Positions 9,805-18,572 of a stretch of DNA of 26,626 nt are shown piece by piece (the stretch's first letter is position 1; each line of letters starts with the position of its first letter). The stretch is from a virus: positions 1-26,626 of IMG/VR virus record IMGVR_UViG_3300025282_000201; one strand, written 5' to 3'. A program made the position numbers and the translations under genes. Below the pieces are notes generated by a model. It made no database searches. It was not told the DNA's origin and saw only the letters and a program-made list of their open reading frames with translations.

Positions 9805-10713
9805 ATGAACAAGGGCTCTGTTAACATTGATGATGTACAATACTTCTTTCCAATAGAAAATAGAGATATAGACAAACCCGATTCTATTGTAGAAGCCTTA
9901 ATTGAAGAAAAACAAATTCTTCATGGAGAGGCTACGGTAGCAATTCAGCTTGGTTTAAATTTTTTAGGAGCTATTGTTGATGTGGGATGTCATATAGGTA
10001 CACATACTTTATATCTTGCGTCATATGGAATGCATGAGTTTATAGGTATAGATGCTTGCAAAGAAAGTATTGACTGTTTAAATCTTAGTATAAAGAAAAA
10101 CGGTTTTAAAAATATTAAAGCTGTTCATGCGGTTGCTTCCCACTCAAACTTTAAGTGTGCATTTTCTACACGCACGCATGAGGATTCTCAACTATGGCAA
10201 GATGTGGGCTTTTGGAAAAGCTTGTGGAGGAGAAAAGAAATAAAAAGAATGCAAACTCAGACAGTAGACGAAATAGTGGGAGATACCCATTGTGGAGTAA
10301 TAAATGTAGATGTAAACGGTTATGAATTGGCTGTATTACATGGAGCGCAAAATACTATTGTAAGAGATCTTCCAAACCTAGTGGTTAGATTTGACCCACA
10401 ATATAAACACTTAGATATGATACTGGACTTTTTACACGAATTAGAATATACTGCATATTATGTGGCTCCGATTGATTTTAATAGTCCTAAGCCTCAGTTG
10501 TTGGAAATACGTGAGCCATGTACTCATTGCGACCCAACATATATTTTGTGTTTTCCAAATGGTTATGACACAGTTAATCGCTTTCATATTGTTCCACCAA
10601 CTACGTCTTCAAGTTCAGAGAAAGAAAGTGGTCCAAATCAAAAACAGCTCTTAGTTGATATTTTAACACAGGGCGCTGTAAATGTAGAAATTGTTACAGA
10701 AAAGGGCTCATAA
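9805..10713 (+). CDS. FkbM-family S-adenosylmethionine methyltransferase, 302 aa
   Basis: FkbM-type motifs are present: DVGCHIGTHTLYLA (residues 59-72, SAM-binding motif I), GIDACKES (81-88, acidic loop) and VINVDVNGYELAVLHGA (about 165-181, a family signature). Relatives methylate hydroxyls of polyketides or glycans. The C-terminal ~90 residues add a Cys-containing segment (EPCTHCDPTYILCF) and a polar Ser/Glu-rich tail. GGAGG precedes the ATG at 9805, and the ACP stops directly before it, so the two are coupled. The substrate is unknown: an ACP-bound acyl chain or a sugar made by the neighbouring dehydratase are both plausible. Confidence 0.85.
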   Translation: MNKGSVNIDDVQYFFPIENRDIDKPDSIVEALIEEKQILHGEATVAIQLGLNFLGAIVDVGCHIGTHTLYLASYGMHEFIGIDACKESIDCLNLSIKKNGFKNIKAVHAVASHSNFKCAFSTRTHEDSQLWQDVGFWKSLWRRKEIKRMQTQTVDEIVGDTHCGVINVDVNGYELAVLHGAQNTIVRDLPNLVVRFDPQYKHLDMILDFLHELEYTAYYVAPIDFNSPKPQLLEIREPCTHCDPTYILCFPNGYDTVNRFHIVPPTTSSSSEKESGPNQKQLLVDILTQGAVNVEIVTEKGS

Positions 10714-10746
10714 GTGCCTCCCATGTTTCCGAGTGATTCTCCATTT

Positions 10747-10754
10747 TATAAATA
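10747..10754 (+). promoter_or_regulatory. Candidate T4-type late promoter (TATAAATA)
   Basis: TATAAATA matches the T4 late -10 consensus exactly. It lies 19 bp before the ATG of the dehydratase gene, in one of the few intergenic gaps of the right arm. The candidate gp55-like factor upstream makes the match meaningful, but an AT-rich genome can give it by chance. Confidence 0.4.
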
Positions 10755-10772
10755 TTTTCAGGATTGTAAAAA

Positions 10773-11876
10773 ATGAAATCAGCTTTAATAACTGGCGTGA
10801 CAGGACAAGATGGTTCCTATTTAGCAGAATTGTTGCTAAGTAAAAATTATCAAGTTGTAGGATTAAAGAGACGTACTAGCACCGATAATTTTAGTAGACT
10901 TACTAAATGTATTAATCATCCGAACTTTATTATTACTGAAGGCGAAATTTCAGATGCTGGATGTGTTTATGATGTTGTTAGTAAATACCAACCGGATGAA
11001 ATTTATAACCTTGCTGCACAATCTCATGTGGCTACTTCTTTTGAACAACCCGACTTTACTTTTCAAGTTAATGCATTAGGGCCGTTGCATTTTTTAGAGG
11101 CTATTCGGCGTTTTTCACCTTTTACAAGATTTTATCAAGCTTCTACAAGTGAAATGTTTGGTAAAAATTATACAGAGTTAAATGATTTGTATGATGGAAG
11201 AACAGTTGAAATAAAATATCAAAATGAAGAAACGCCCTTTGAGCCTCAATCTCCATATGCTATAGCAAAAGTAGCTGCACATAATTTAGTCAGGGTTTAT
11301 AGAGAAGCTTATGATGTTTTTGGATGTTGTGGAATATTGTTTAATCATGAAAGCGAAAGGCGTGGAGAGAACTTTGTTACGCGGAAAATTACTAAATGGA
11401 TTGGTGAATTTTTTGTGTGGATAAATAAACACAATATTACATATAAAGATTTAGTGTTTGATAAAGACGAAGTCTATATACCGGGACGAACATCTAGAGA
11501 TCAAAACTTTCAATTTCCAAAGCTTCGTTTGGGTAATATCGAAACTCGTCGTGATTGGGGACATGCACAAGATTATGTTGAAGCCATGTATCTTATTATG
11601 CAACAGGAAAATCCTGAAGATTATGTTATTTCTACCGGCAAAACGCACTCTATCAGAGAATTACTTGAGGCTGCATTTACTCATATTTTTATACATGACT
11701 GGGAAAAATATATAGTCATTGATCCAAAATTTTATCGACCAGCAGAAGTGGAATATTTATTAGGATTGCCAAAGAAAGCTAAAGATCAACTTGGTTGGGA
11801 ACCTAAAGTAACCTTTGAAGAATTAGTTAAACTCATGGTGGATAACGATATTGATGAAGCACAGAAATTGGAATGA
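10773..11876 (+). CDS. gmd: GDP-mannose 4,6-dehydratase, 367 aa
   Basis: Converts GDP-D-mannose to GDP-4-keto-6-deoxymannose, the precursor of fucose, rhamnose and perosamine. The evidence is the NADP-binding GVTGQDG (residues 8-14), NLAAQSHVATSFE, the catalytic STSEMFG (S124-G130), Y162xxxK166 and the diagnostic NHESERRGENFVTRKIT (from 191; most homologues have Pro where this has Glu195). A segment of about 25-30 extra residues lies between that motif and LGNIETRRDWGHAQDYV. Length is close to the family's 340-370. It overlaps the HNH gene by 23 bp. It probably feeds a glycan modification with the FkbM enzyme; this pathway link is inference. Confidence 0.93.
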   Translation: MKSALITGVTGQDGSYLAELLLSKNYQVVGLKRRTSTDNFSRLTKCINHPNFIITEGEISDAGCVYDVVSKYQPDEIYNLAAQSHVATSFEQPDFTFQVNALGPLHFLEAIRRFSPFTRFYQASTSEMFGKNYTELNDLYDGRTVEIKYQNEETPFEPQSPYAIAKVAAHNLVRVYREAYDVFGCCGILFNHESERRGENFVTRKITKWIGEFFVWINKHNITYKDLVFDKDEVYIPGRTSRDQNFQFPKLRLGNIETRRDWGHAQDYVEAMYLIMQQENPEDYVISTGKTHSIRELLEAAFTHIFIHDWEKYIVIDPKFYRPAEVEYLLGLPKKAKDQLGWEPKVTFEELVKLMVDNDIDEAQKLE

Positions 11877-12126
11877 TCCTGCTTATGCGCAATGGCGTAA
11901 AGATATTCGTAGGCGGGATAAAAATAAATGTAGATGGCCCGGTTGTCACTCTAGAAAGAGACTAGAGGTGCATCATATAAAAAGATGGGAGAGCCATCCG
12001 GCTCTTCATTATTCTATTAATAACGGCATTACTCTTTGTAAGTCTTGTCATCGCAAAATTAAGGGGCATGAAGAAAATTATGAAATATTTTTCTTAAAGC
12101 TTTTAGAGTGGGGTGCTCGTGAATGA
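11854..12126 (+). CDS. HNH nuclease, 90 aa
   Basis: A compact ββα-metal nuclease: C26 and C31, then VHHIKRW (His40-His41), NNGITLC with N57, then CKSCHRK (C62, C65, His66). The cysteines make the usual structural zinc site. The ATG at 11854 lies inside the end of gmd, and its stop overlaps the next gene (ATGA). HNH proteins next to the large terminase assist DNA packaging cleavage in several phages; others are free-standing homing enzymes. The tight overlaps favour a fixed role in packaging, as inference. Confidence 0.88.
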   Translation: MKHRNWNDPAYAQWRKDIRRRDKNKCRWPGCHSRKRLEVHHIKRWESHPALHYSINNGITLCKSCHRKIKGHEENYEIFFLKLLEWGARE

Positions 12127-12587
12127 GTAGGTTTACCGTTGTTAGAGACACAAGAGAAAAACAAGGACATGGATGGTGGTATGATGAAAATGCTTATTGC
12201 ATAGGTACAGAAACTACTAAGCTTGATATTGGCGACTATAGCATAAAAGATAAAGAGCACATATTGTGTATAGAAAGAAAGGAATCAGTTTCCGAACTTG
12301 CTGGAAACTGTGGGGAAAAACGATTTTTGCGAGAACTAAAAGCAATGTCCTCATTTCCCCACCCCTTTCTTCTATTGGAGTTTGGGTGGCATCAAATAGA
12401 ACAATATCCAGTTGGATCTAGCGTTCCTAAAGCGAAATGGAAAGAATTACGCATTAAGGGCAAATATATAATGCGAGTGCTTACAAGTGCTCAGATAGAA
12501 CATGGTATTCACGTAATAGCATGTGGAGATAGCAAACGTGCAGAAGAGATGGCCTTTAGAATAATGAGGCATATTCATGACTTATAA
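12123..12587 (+). CDS. ERCC4-type nuclease, 154 aa
   Basis: The XPF/ERCC4 nuclease motif is visible: VVRDTREK (residues 6-13), LDIGDYSI (34-41) and CIERKESVSELAG (49-61), containing the GDY...ERK metal-binding pattern. Family members cut branched DNA or flaps. There is no helix-hairpin-helix tail, so it is a stand-alone catalytic domain. It starts 4 bp inside the HNH gene and overlaps the terminase by 11 bp. A likely role is resolving branched replication DNA before packaging, as T4 gp49 does with a different fold; that comparison is inference. Confidence 0.85.
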   Translation: MSRFTVVRDTREKQGHGWWYDENAYCIGTETTKLDIGDYSIKDKEHILCIERKESVSELAGNCGEKRFLRELKAMSSFPHPFLLLEFGWHQIEQYPVGSSVPKAKWKELRIKGKYIMRVLTSAQIEHGIHVIACGDSKRAEEMAFRIMRHIHDL

Positions 12588-14649
12588 CGTAGAACATGCA
12601 GAACATGCTTGGCTTAATATAGCTCAATCTGATCTTAATAGTATCAAAAATCCTCTTATTGATTTAACACAAAAACAAAAGGATAATTTACATCTACATA
12701 TTTTGGGTTTAATGCAAAAACCTAAATATTTTCAATGGACTGTAAAAAAGTTATTAAATGTAGAACTCTTACCAGAACAAGTAGCGATTTTGCAAGAGCT
12801 TTGGAATCGCGCTTTTCCAATGTATATTGCGTCTCGTGGATTTGGTAAATCCTATCTCTTAGCGGTATATGGTATTTTAAAATGCATTCTCATTCCTGAT
12901 ACTAAGATTGTTATCGTAGGTGCGGCCTTTAGACAAAGTAAAGTTATTTTTGAATATATGGATACTATATGGCGTAATGCTCCTATTTTACGTAGTGTAT
13001 GTTCCGATAATAGCGGTCCACGTCGTGATGTAGATAGATGTACTATGCGCATTAATGATAGCTGGGCTATGGCAGTTCCTTTAGGAGATGGAAGTAAGAT
13101 AAGAGGTTTGCGTGCTCATACTATTATTGCTGACGAATTTAATAGTATTCCTGTAGAGATCTATGAGACTGTTGTTGCTGGTTTTGCGGCGGTTTCTGCA
13201 AATCCTACCGACAATGTTAAGCAAGCAGCTAGAAGAAAGTTATTGCAGGATTCTGGCAAATGGGATGAGACTATGGAAGTTGATTATAAAGATCGCCAAA
13301 CCAATCAGTCTATTATTGCTGGAACTTGTGGTTATGGCTTTGAACACTTTGCTTCTTATTGGAAGAAATATAAATCGACTATTCAGACCAAAGGTGATTT
13401 TCAAAAAGCAGCAGAAGAAGCTGGAGATGACGTATCAGATGAAGTTCCTGAATATATGAAGCGTTTAGATTGGAAATCATTTTCAATTGTGCGTATCCCT
13501 TATGAGCTGATTCCCGAAGGATTTATGGATGATCAACAGGTGGCACGTTCTAGAGCAACCATGCATAATGGTATATATCAAATGGAATATGGAGCATGTT
13601 TTACTTCTGATAGTCAAGGCTTTTTTAAAAGAAGTTTAATTGAAGGTTGCGTAGCTCATGATAGAAATTGTTCTACTGCGGGATGGTGTAATTGGTGCGT
13701 TAACCCTTTCGATCCTATGACCAGAGGTAATCCAGACTTGAAGTATGTGTTTGGTATTGATCCTGCATCTGAGCAAGATAATTTTGCTTTGATTATTATT
13801 GAAATACATCCAGAGCATCATAGGGTTGTATATACGTGGACCACCAATAAAAAGGACTTTCAGAGTCGTAAACGTATTGGACTAACAGAAGAAAATGATT
13901 ATTACAGTTTTTGTTGTAGAAAAATTAGAGAATTATATAAAGTATTTCCTTGCGTTCGTATAGGTATAGATTCACAGGGTGGTGGTTATGCTATCGCTGA
14001 AGGCTTGCGAGATAGTGATAAGCTTTTCTCTGGTGAACGTCCCATACTTCCTATTATTGAAGATAAAAAAGAAAAAGATACAGATAGGATTGCGGGAGAT
14101 CATATTGTTGAATTAATTAATTTTGCTAAAGCAGAATGGACATCTCAAGCCAATCATGGGCTTAGAAAAGATATGGAAGATAAGGTATTGCTATTGCCAA
14201 GATTTGATACCTTAAGTCTTAGTTTGATGAGTGAAAAAGACAAGATATCTTTCAAACAATTAAAAGATAAAGTAGGAGAATCTAATGCTTTACGGTTATA
14301 TGATACTTTAGAAGATGCAGTTATGGAAGTTGAAGAGCTGAAAGACGAGCTAGTGACAGTTGTAGTTTCTGTAACTGCTGGTGGTCGAGAGCGATTTGAT
14401 ACACCAGAAATTAAAACTAATATTGGCAAAAAGGGGCGTATGCGTAAAGATCGTTATAGCGCATTAGTTATTGCCAATATGATAGCTAGACAATTACAAA
14501 GAGAAATACCTGCTCCTGCATACAGCAATATTGGAACTGTCATTAAACCGGGCACGTTTCAAACAAGCCCTTCAAACAAGATGTATGTGGGTCAAGAGTG
14601 GGCGGCAAACATGAATCACAATACTTGCTTTGCAATTAAGAGAAATTAA
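12577..14649 (+). CDS. Large terminase subunit, 690 aa
   Basis: The packaging motor ATPase-nuclease. Walker A is ASRGFGKSYL (K91), Walker B is TIIADEF (D186, E187). The RNase H-like nuclease domain shows acidic residues D395 (FGIDPASE), D465 (RIGIDSQGGG) and D625 (KDRYSAL). It cuts concatemers and drives DNA through the portal. At 690 residues it is long for the family (typically 450-620), partly from an insertion around 210-290. It follows the HNH and ERCC4 nucleases with overlapping reading frames and precedes the portal. The ATG at 12577 lies within the end of the previous gene. Confidence 0.95.
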   Translation: MTYNVEHAEHAWLNIAQSDLNSIKNPLIDLTQKQKDNLHLHILGLMQKPKYFQWTVKKLLNVELLPEQVAILQELWNRAFPMYIASRGFGKSYLLAVYGILKCILIPDTKIVIVGAAFRQSKVIFEYMDTIWRNAPILRSVCSDNSGPRRDVDRCTMRINDSWAMAVPLGDGSKIRGLRAHTIIADEFNSIPVEIYETVVAGFAAVSANPTDNVKQAARRKLLQDSGKWDETMEVDYKDRQTNQSIIAGTCGYGFEHFASYWKKYKSTIQTKGDFQKAAEEAGDDVSDEVPEYMKRLDWKSFSIVRIPYELIPEGFMDDQQVARSRATMHNGIYQMEYGACFTSDSQGFFKRSLIEGCVAHDRNCSTAGWCNWCVNPFDPMTRGNPDLKYVFGIDPASEQDNFALIIIEIHPEHHRVVYTWTTNKKDFQSRKRIGLTEENDYYSFCCRKIRELYKVFPCVRIGIDSQGGGYAIAEGLRDSDKLFSGERPILPIIEDKKEKDTDRIAGDHIVELINFAKAEWTSQANHGLRKDMEDKVLLLPRFDTLSLSLMSEKDKISFKQLKDKVGESNALRLYDTLEDAVMEVEELKDELVTVVVSVTAGGRERFDTPEIKTNIGKKGRMRKDRYSALVIANMIARQLQREIPAPAYSNIGTVIKPGTFQTSPSNKMYVGQEWAANMNHNTCFAIKRN

Positions 14650-14718
14650 AACAGTTGGTGTAATCTACAATAGGTATTGATTCTAATTCAATTACTATTA
14701 CTTCTATAGGATAACAAA

Positions 14719-16974
14719 GTGACAAAAAAATCTTCTCCAAATGCAAAAGTAAACTTCCCTCCAGATGGTCCAGCTTATGTGAGTTGGGATGGTACGAAGG
14801 CTGAACGTAATGCTTCTTTGAAGGTCTATACCAATGCTATTCAAGAAGCTGCTACCGCATCTCAAGGTTCTCGAACTAGGAATTTCTCGGATTTAACTAC
14901 TCATCTCAGTGGAAGACCCGGCTTAAGAGGTTCTGATTATGATTATTTCAGACCGGACCAAGCTATTCCTGAAAAACATAAGGATATTATAGCTTTTGCA
15001 AGGACAGCGTATAGAAGGATAGGGTTGATTCGAAATTCTATTGATCTTATGGGGGATTTTGCTTGCCAAGGTGTACGCTTAGTTCATCAAAATAAGCGTG
15101 TAGAAAGGTTCTATAACGATTGGTTTAGTCGTGTAAAGGGGAAGGAAACTTCTGAACGGCTATGCAACCTTTTGTTTCGAGAGGCAAATGTACCTATAAG
15201 AATGCATACTGCTAAAATTAATAAGCAAAAAAGGTTAGAAATGCAACGATCAGTTGCCTCTCCTGATATGAATGCAGACATTAAGCTTTCTAGCTTTTCT
15301 AAAGGCGAGATTCCTTGGCAGTATTCTTTTATTGATCCCCTAACAGTAGAAGTTGTTGGAGGCGCTCTTGCTTCGCTTGTTGGGGATCGTAAATATATGA
15401 TAAAGTTACCATCTAATATTGCTAATATGATTAGAAAGTTGCGTAATTCTACTAATGCTCGAGAAAGAGAACTATTATCTCAAATTCCTAAAGAAATTTT
15501 AGAGGCAGCGGAAAATAAACAGGGTGTCTTACTCCCTCCCGATAAAACATTTGTTTATTTTTACAAAAAAGACGATTGGCAAGAATGGGCTGATCCCATG
15601 ACTTATGCATGTTTTAACGATCTCATTCTATATGAACGACTTAAACTTGCAGATAAAACAGCCTTGGATGGAGCTATATCTAAAATAAGAATTTTCAAGC
15701 TTGGTAGTTTAGATCACAAGCTAGCACCAACTCCCGCTGCTGCTTCTGCTTTACAGTCCATTTTAGGATCAAATGTAGGTGGTGGAACAACGGATATTGT
15801 TTGGGGTCCAGATATTGAGTTACTTGAAACTGGCACTGATGTACAAAGGTTTTTAGGTGAGGAAAAGTATCGTCCTACCCTTATGGCTATCTATGCTTGT
15901 TTGGGCATTCCTCCGACTCTAACCGGCACATTTGGAGCTAGCGGCACAACTAATAACTTTATTTCTTTAAAAACTTTAACCGAGAGATTAAACTATGTTC
16001 GGAATATAGTATTATCTTTTTGGAATCATCAGATTAAAATTATTCAAGAGACAATGGGTTTTAGATTTCCTGCTCAAGTAGAATTTGACTTTATGTATCT
16101 TGATGATCCTGCGGCCATGACCAATCTATTATTAGCAATGGCTGATAGAAATATTGTTAGTGATGAGTTTGTTCAAAGGCATATTAAGGCTAAACCAGAT
16201 ATTGAGCAAAGAAGGGTTATGTCGGAAAATAGAAGTAGAGATAGTAAAAACCTTGAAAAGGTTAGTCCATACCACTCTGTAGATAAAGAGCATGGATTAG
16301 AGAAGATTGCATTGCAAACGGGTGTGGTTTCTCCCAGTCAGGTTGGTGTAAAGTTGAAAGATAAAGATGGTGATGAATCTGCATTAGAACTCAGACGACC
16401 AAAAGAAACTCCTCCGTCAGAACCTGTGGACGAACCAGACAACACGAACGAGCCCGGAAGACCCAAAAATTCAAGAGATATTGAGCCTAGAAAGCCAAAA
16501 GAGTTTAAGCCTAAGATCAAGGCTTCTGTTGAGCTTTGGGCTAAGGAAGCACAGTCTAAAATAGCTGAAATTTTAAATCCGGGAATTCTAAAACAATTCA
16601 ACAAAAAGAACATGCGTAGCTTAACTGCTGAAGAATACAATAAGGCAGAACAAATTAAATTTTCTATTTTATATTCTTTAGATTATCTCGAACCCATAAC
16701 AGCAGAAACGATTCAAGTAATATTAAACGCAAAGTTGTCAAATGGTGTAATTGAGAAATGTGAAGAATGGATATCTGACGCTAAATCTGATATCAATAGA
16801 AAACTTAGTATTGAAGAAATTAGAAATATACGTGCTTCTTTCTATGCTGAACATTATACTACCGAAGGTAAATTTGCCTATAAAGACCTTTATACTGGAG
16901 AAATTTATTATTACTCCAGAAGGGGAGTTTATCGAAAAAATGGTAGATTGTTAGTGTTTGTGCAAAACCCGTAG
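14719..16974 (+). CDS. Portal protein, 751 aa
   Basis: Forms the dodecameric ring at the capsid vertex for DNA passage. It is called from position after the terminase, length and portal-like segments such as RTAYRRIGLIRNSIDLMGDF and LGIPPTLTGTFGASGTTNN followed by SLKTLTERLNYVRNIV. About residues 545-600 form a polar, Pro-rich linker (PRKPKEFKPK); an extra C-terminal domain of about 150 residues follows, with no match I recognise. The start is GTG at 14719 with AGGA nearby; no ATG is close by. The long C-terminus may be a phage-specific extension. Confidence 0.85.
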   Translation: MTKKSSPNAKVNFPPDGPAYVSWDGTKAERNASLKVYTNAIQEAATASQGSRTRNFSDLTTHLSGRPGLRGSDYDYFRPDQAIPEKHKDIIAFARTAYRRIGLIRNSIDLMGDFACQGVRLVHQNKRVERFYNDWFSRVKGKETSERLCNLLFREANVPIRMHTAKINKQKRLEMQRSVASPDMNADIKLSSFSKGEIPWQYSFIDPLTVEVVGGALASLVGDRKYMIKLPSNIANMIRKLRNSTNARERELLSQIPKEILEAAENKQGVLLPPDKTFVYFYKKDDWQEWADPMTYACFNDLILYERLKLADKTALDGAISKIRIFKLGSLDHKLAPTPAAASALQSILGSNVGGGTTDIVWGPDIELLETGTDVQRFLGEEKYRPTLMAIYACLGIPPTLTGTFGASGTTNNFISLKTLTERLNYVRNIVLSFWNHQIKIIQETMGFRFPAQVEFDFMYLDDPAAMTNLLLAMADRNIVSDEFVQRHIKAKPDIEQRRVMSENRSRDSKNLEKVSPYHSVDKEHGLEKIALQTGVVSPSQVGVKLKDKDGDESALELRRPKETPPSEPVDEPDNTNEPGRPKNSRDIEPRKPKEFKPKIKASVELWAKEAQSKIAEILNPGILKQFNKKNMRSLTAEEYNKAEQIKFSILYSLDYLEPITAETIQVILNAKLSNGVIEKCEEWISDAKSDINRKLSIEEIRNIRASFYAEHYTTEGKFAYKDLYTGEIYYYSRRGVYRKNGRLLVFVQNP

Positions 16975-16982
16975 GATATACT

Positions 16983-18554
16983 ATGAGTAAAAAAATACAA
17001 GTCTATAAAGCTGAAAAAGACGCCGGTTTAGAAGATGTTATTATAGCAAATGCGTCTATAGCTTATGAGTCTCCCGTTCTATTGCCTGACAAGCCTGTTA
17101 CTAAGAATGAATTAACGAAATTTCTTCCAGCTACAGTCTCTCTTGCAGCCAAAGACGATGACGATATTTATCATGTGTACTCAATTTTGGTCAGTACTTC
17201 ATGGAATAAGAATGATGATGTTTTTGATAAAGATGAGGTGTGGGGATCTAAGGACACTCCCAAATATAAGCCTACAAATTTAGAACATGACGAACGACAG
17301 ATAGTAGGTGGAATTATTGATAATTGGGCTGTTGATGAAAGTTTTAATATAATTAATGAAAATTTAGCCATTAAAGAACTTCCAGACCACTATCATATAT
17401 TAGTGTCGTCTGTTATTTATAAACAATGGCAAGATCCAGCCTATCGTAAACGTGCTTTGGACCTTATAGAAAAAATTGAAGCTGGAGATAAATATGTCTC
17501 TATGGAGTGTATTTTTAATGGATTTGATTACGCGGTTATTGGTCCTGATAACAAACATCATGTTGTGGCTCGTAATAATGAAACCGCATTTTTAACGGAA
17601 CACCTTAGAGCTTATGGTGGAACAGGTGCATATCAAAATCATCAGGTTGGTAGGCTTTTAAGAAATATAACCTTTAGTGGTAAAGGATTTGTTGATAGAC
17701 CGGCTAATCCTGAAAGTATTATTTTTGATAAAGATAAAGTATTTGAATTTAATAGTGCTTCACTTTCGTGTAAAAATACCCTTTTTAATGAAAATGGTGT
17801 ACTAACAAAAGTAGACAACTACAATCATTCTGATTTACAGGAGAGTACTAATATGTCTAACGAAATTTTAAGTGATCAAATCACTGATTTGAAATCTGCT
17901 CTGGATTCTGCTCAGGCAGAAAATAAAGAATTAGCTGACAAGCTCGGAGAAGCTAATGTCGAAAAATATGAGCAGAGCATTAAGGAGCAGGCCGAACAGC
18001 TTGCTGCTACAACTGAGCAAATTGAAACTTTAACTACGGAATTAGAAACTGCCCAAAAGAACATTTCTGAGCTGACTACTGCTTTAGAAGAAATGACAAC
18101 AGATCGTAATGGTCTTGGTAGTAAAATTGCAGAGATGCAAGATGCTGAAAAAGCACGTTCTAGAAAAGCCATGCTAGTTGAGGCTGGTTTAACTGATGAG
18201 GAAGCAGAAGCTAAAATGGAAACGTTTGGTTCGCTTTCTGACGAACAGTTTACTGCTTTATCGGAAACTTTAGCTGCTTATACCGATGTTGAAAAGAAAC
18301 AAAGCGATGATAAAAATGACGAAGCCGAAGCTTCTGTTGAAGTTGAAGCTGTTGACGAAACACAAGAAATTGCAGCTACCGAAGAGGTTGAGGCTAAAGT
18401 TGATGAAGAAGTTTTAGAAACTGTTCAGGCCGAAGACGCTACCCCACTTTCCGTTGAATCGGATGTAAGTGTTGGTTCTGACGAAGGTTTGGAGGTAGTT
18501 CGTGCCGGTCTTCAAGATTGGGTACAAACCGTTATTTTAGACAACAATAATTAA
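16983..18554 (+). CDS. Prohead protease fused to scaffold, 523 aa
   Basis: Residues 1-270 look like a prohead serine protease: LEHDERQIVGG (His102) and KYVSMECIF (Ser173) fit the herpes-type His/Ser catalytic pair, followed by GKGFVDRPANP near 235-245. Residues 291-523 are an acidic, coiled-coil scaffold (SDQITDLKSALDSAQAENK onward, then a Glu/Val/Ala-rich region). In other phages such fusions are made as one polypeptide and cleaved during head maturation. It starts 8 bp after the portal gene. A separate internal start for the scaffold is annotated below. Confidence 0.85.
   Translation: MSKKIQVYKAEKDAGLEDVIIANASIAYESPVLLPDKPVTKNELTKFLPATVSLAAKDDDDIYHVYSILVSTSWNKNDDVFDKDEVWGSKDTPKYKPTNLEHDERQIVGGIIDNWAVDESFNIINENLAIKELPDHYHILVSSVIYKQWQDPAYRKRALDLIEKIEAGDKYVSMECIFNGFDYAVIGPDNKHHVVARNNETAFLTEHLRAYGGTGAYQNHQVGRLLRNITFSGKGFVDRPANPESIIFDKDKVFEFNSASLSCKNTLFNENGVLTKVDNYNHSDLQESTNMSNEILSDQITDLKSALDSAQAENKELADKLGEANVEKYEQSIKEQAEQLAATTEQIETLTTELETAQKNISELTTALEEMTTDRNGLGSKIAEMQDAEKARSRKAMLVEAGLTDEEAEAKMETFGSLSDEQFTALSETLAAYTDVEKKQSDDKNDEAEASVEVEAVDETQEIAATEEVEAKVDEEVLETVQAEDATPLSVESDVSVGSDEGLEVVRAGLQDWVQTVILDNNN
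17853..18554 (+). CDS. Scaffold alone from an internal start, 233 aa
   Basis: Inside the protease-scaffold gene, AGGAGAG (17839-17845) lies 9 nt before an in-frame ATG (Met291) exactly where the scaffold begins (MSNEILSDQITDLK). This matches the lambda C/Nu3 arrangement, in which the scaffold is also made alone in larger amounts. The coding sequence is the same frame as the parent gene. The site is seen in the sequence; its use is inference. Confidence 0.6.
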   Translation: MSNEILSDQITDLKSALDSAQAENKELADKLGEANVEKYEQSIKEQAEQLAATTEQIETLTTELETAQKNISELTTALEEMTTDRNGLGSKIAEMQDAEKARSRKAMLVEAGLTDEEAEAKMETFGSLSDEQFTALSETLAAYTDVEKKQSDDKNDEAEASVEVEAVDETQEIAATEEVEAKVDEEVLETVQAEDATPLSVESDVSVGSDEGLEVVRAGLQDWVQTVILDNNN

Positions 18555-18572
18555 TTAATCGGGAGAGACAAA

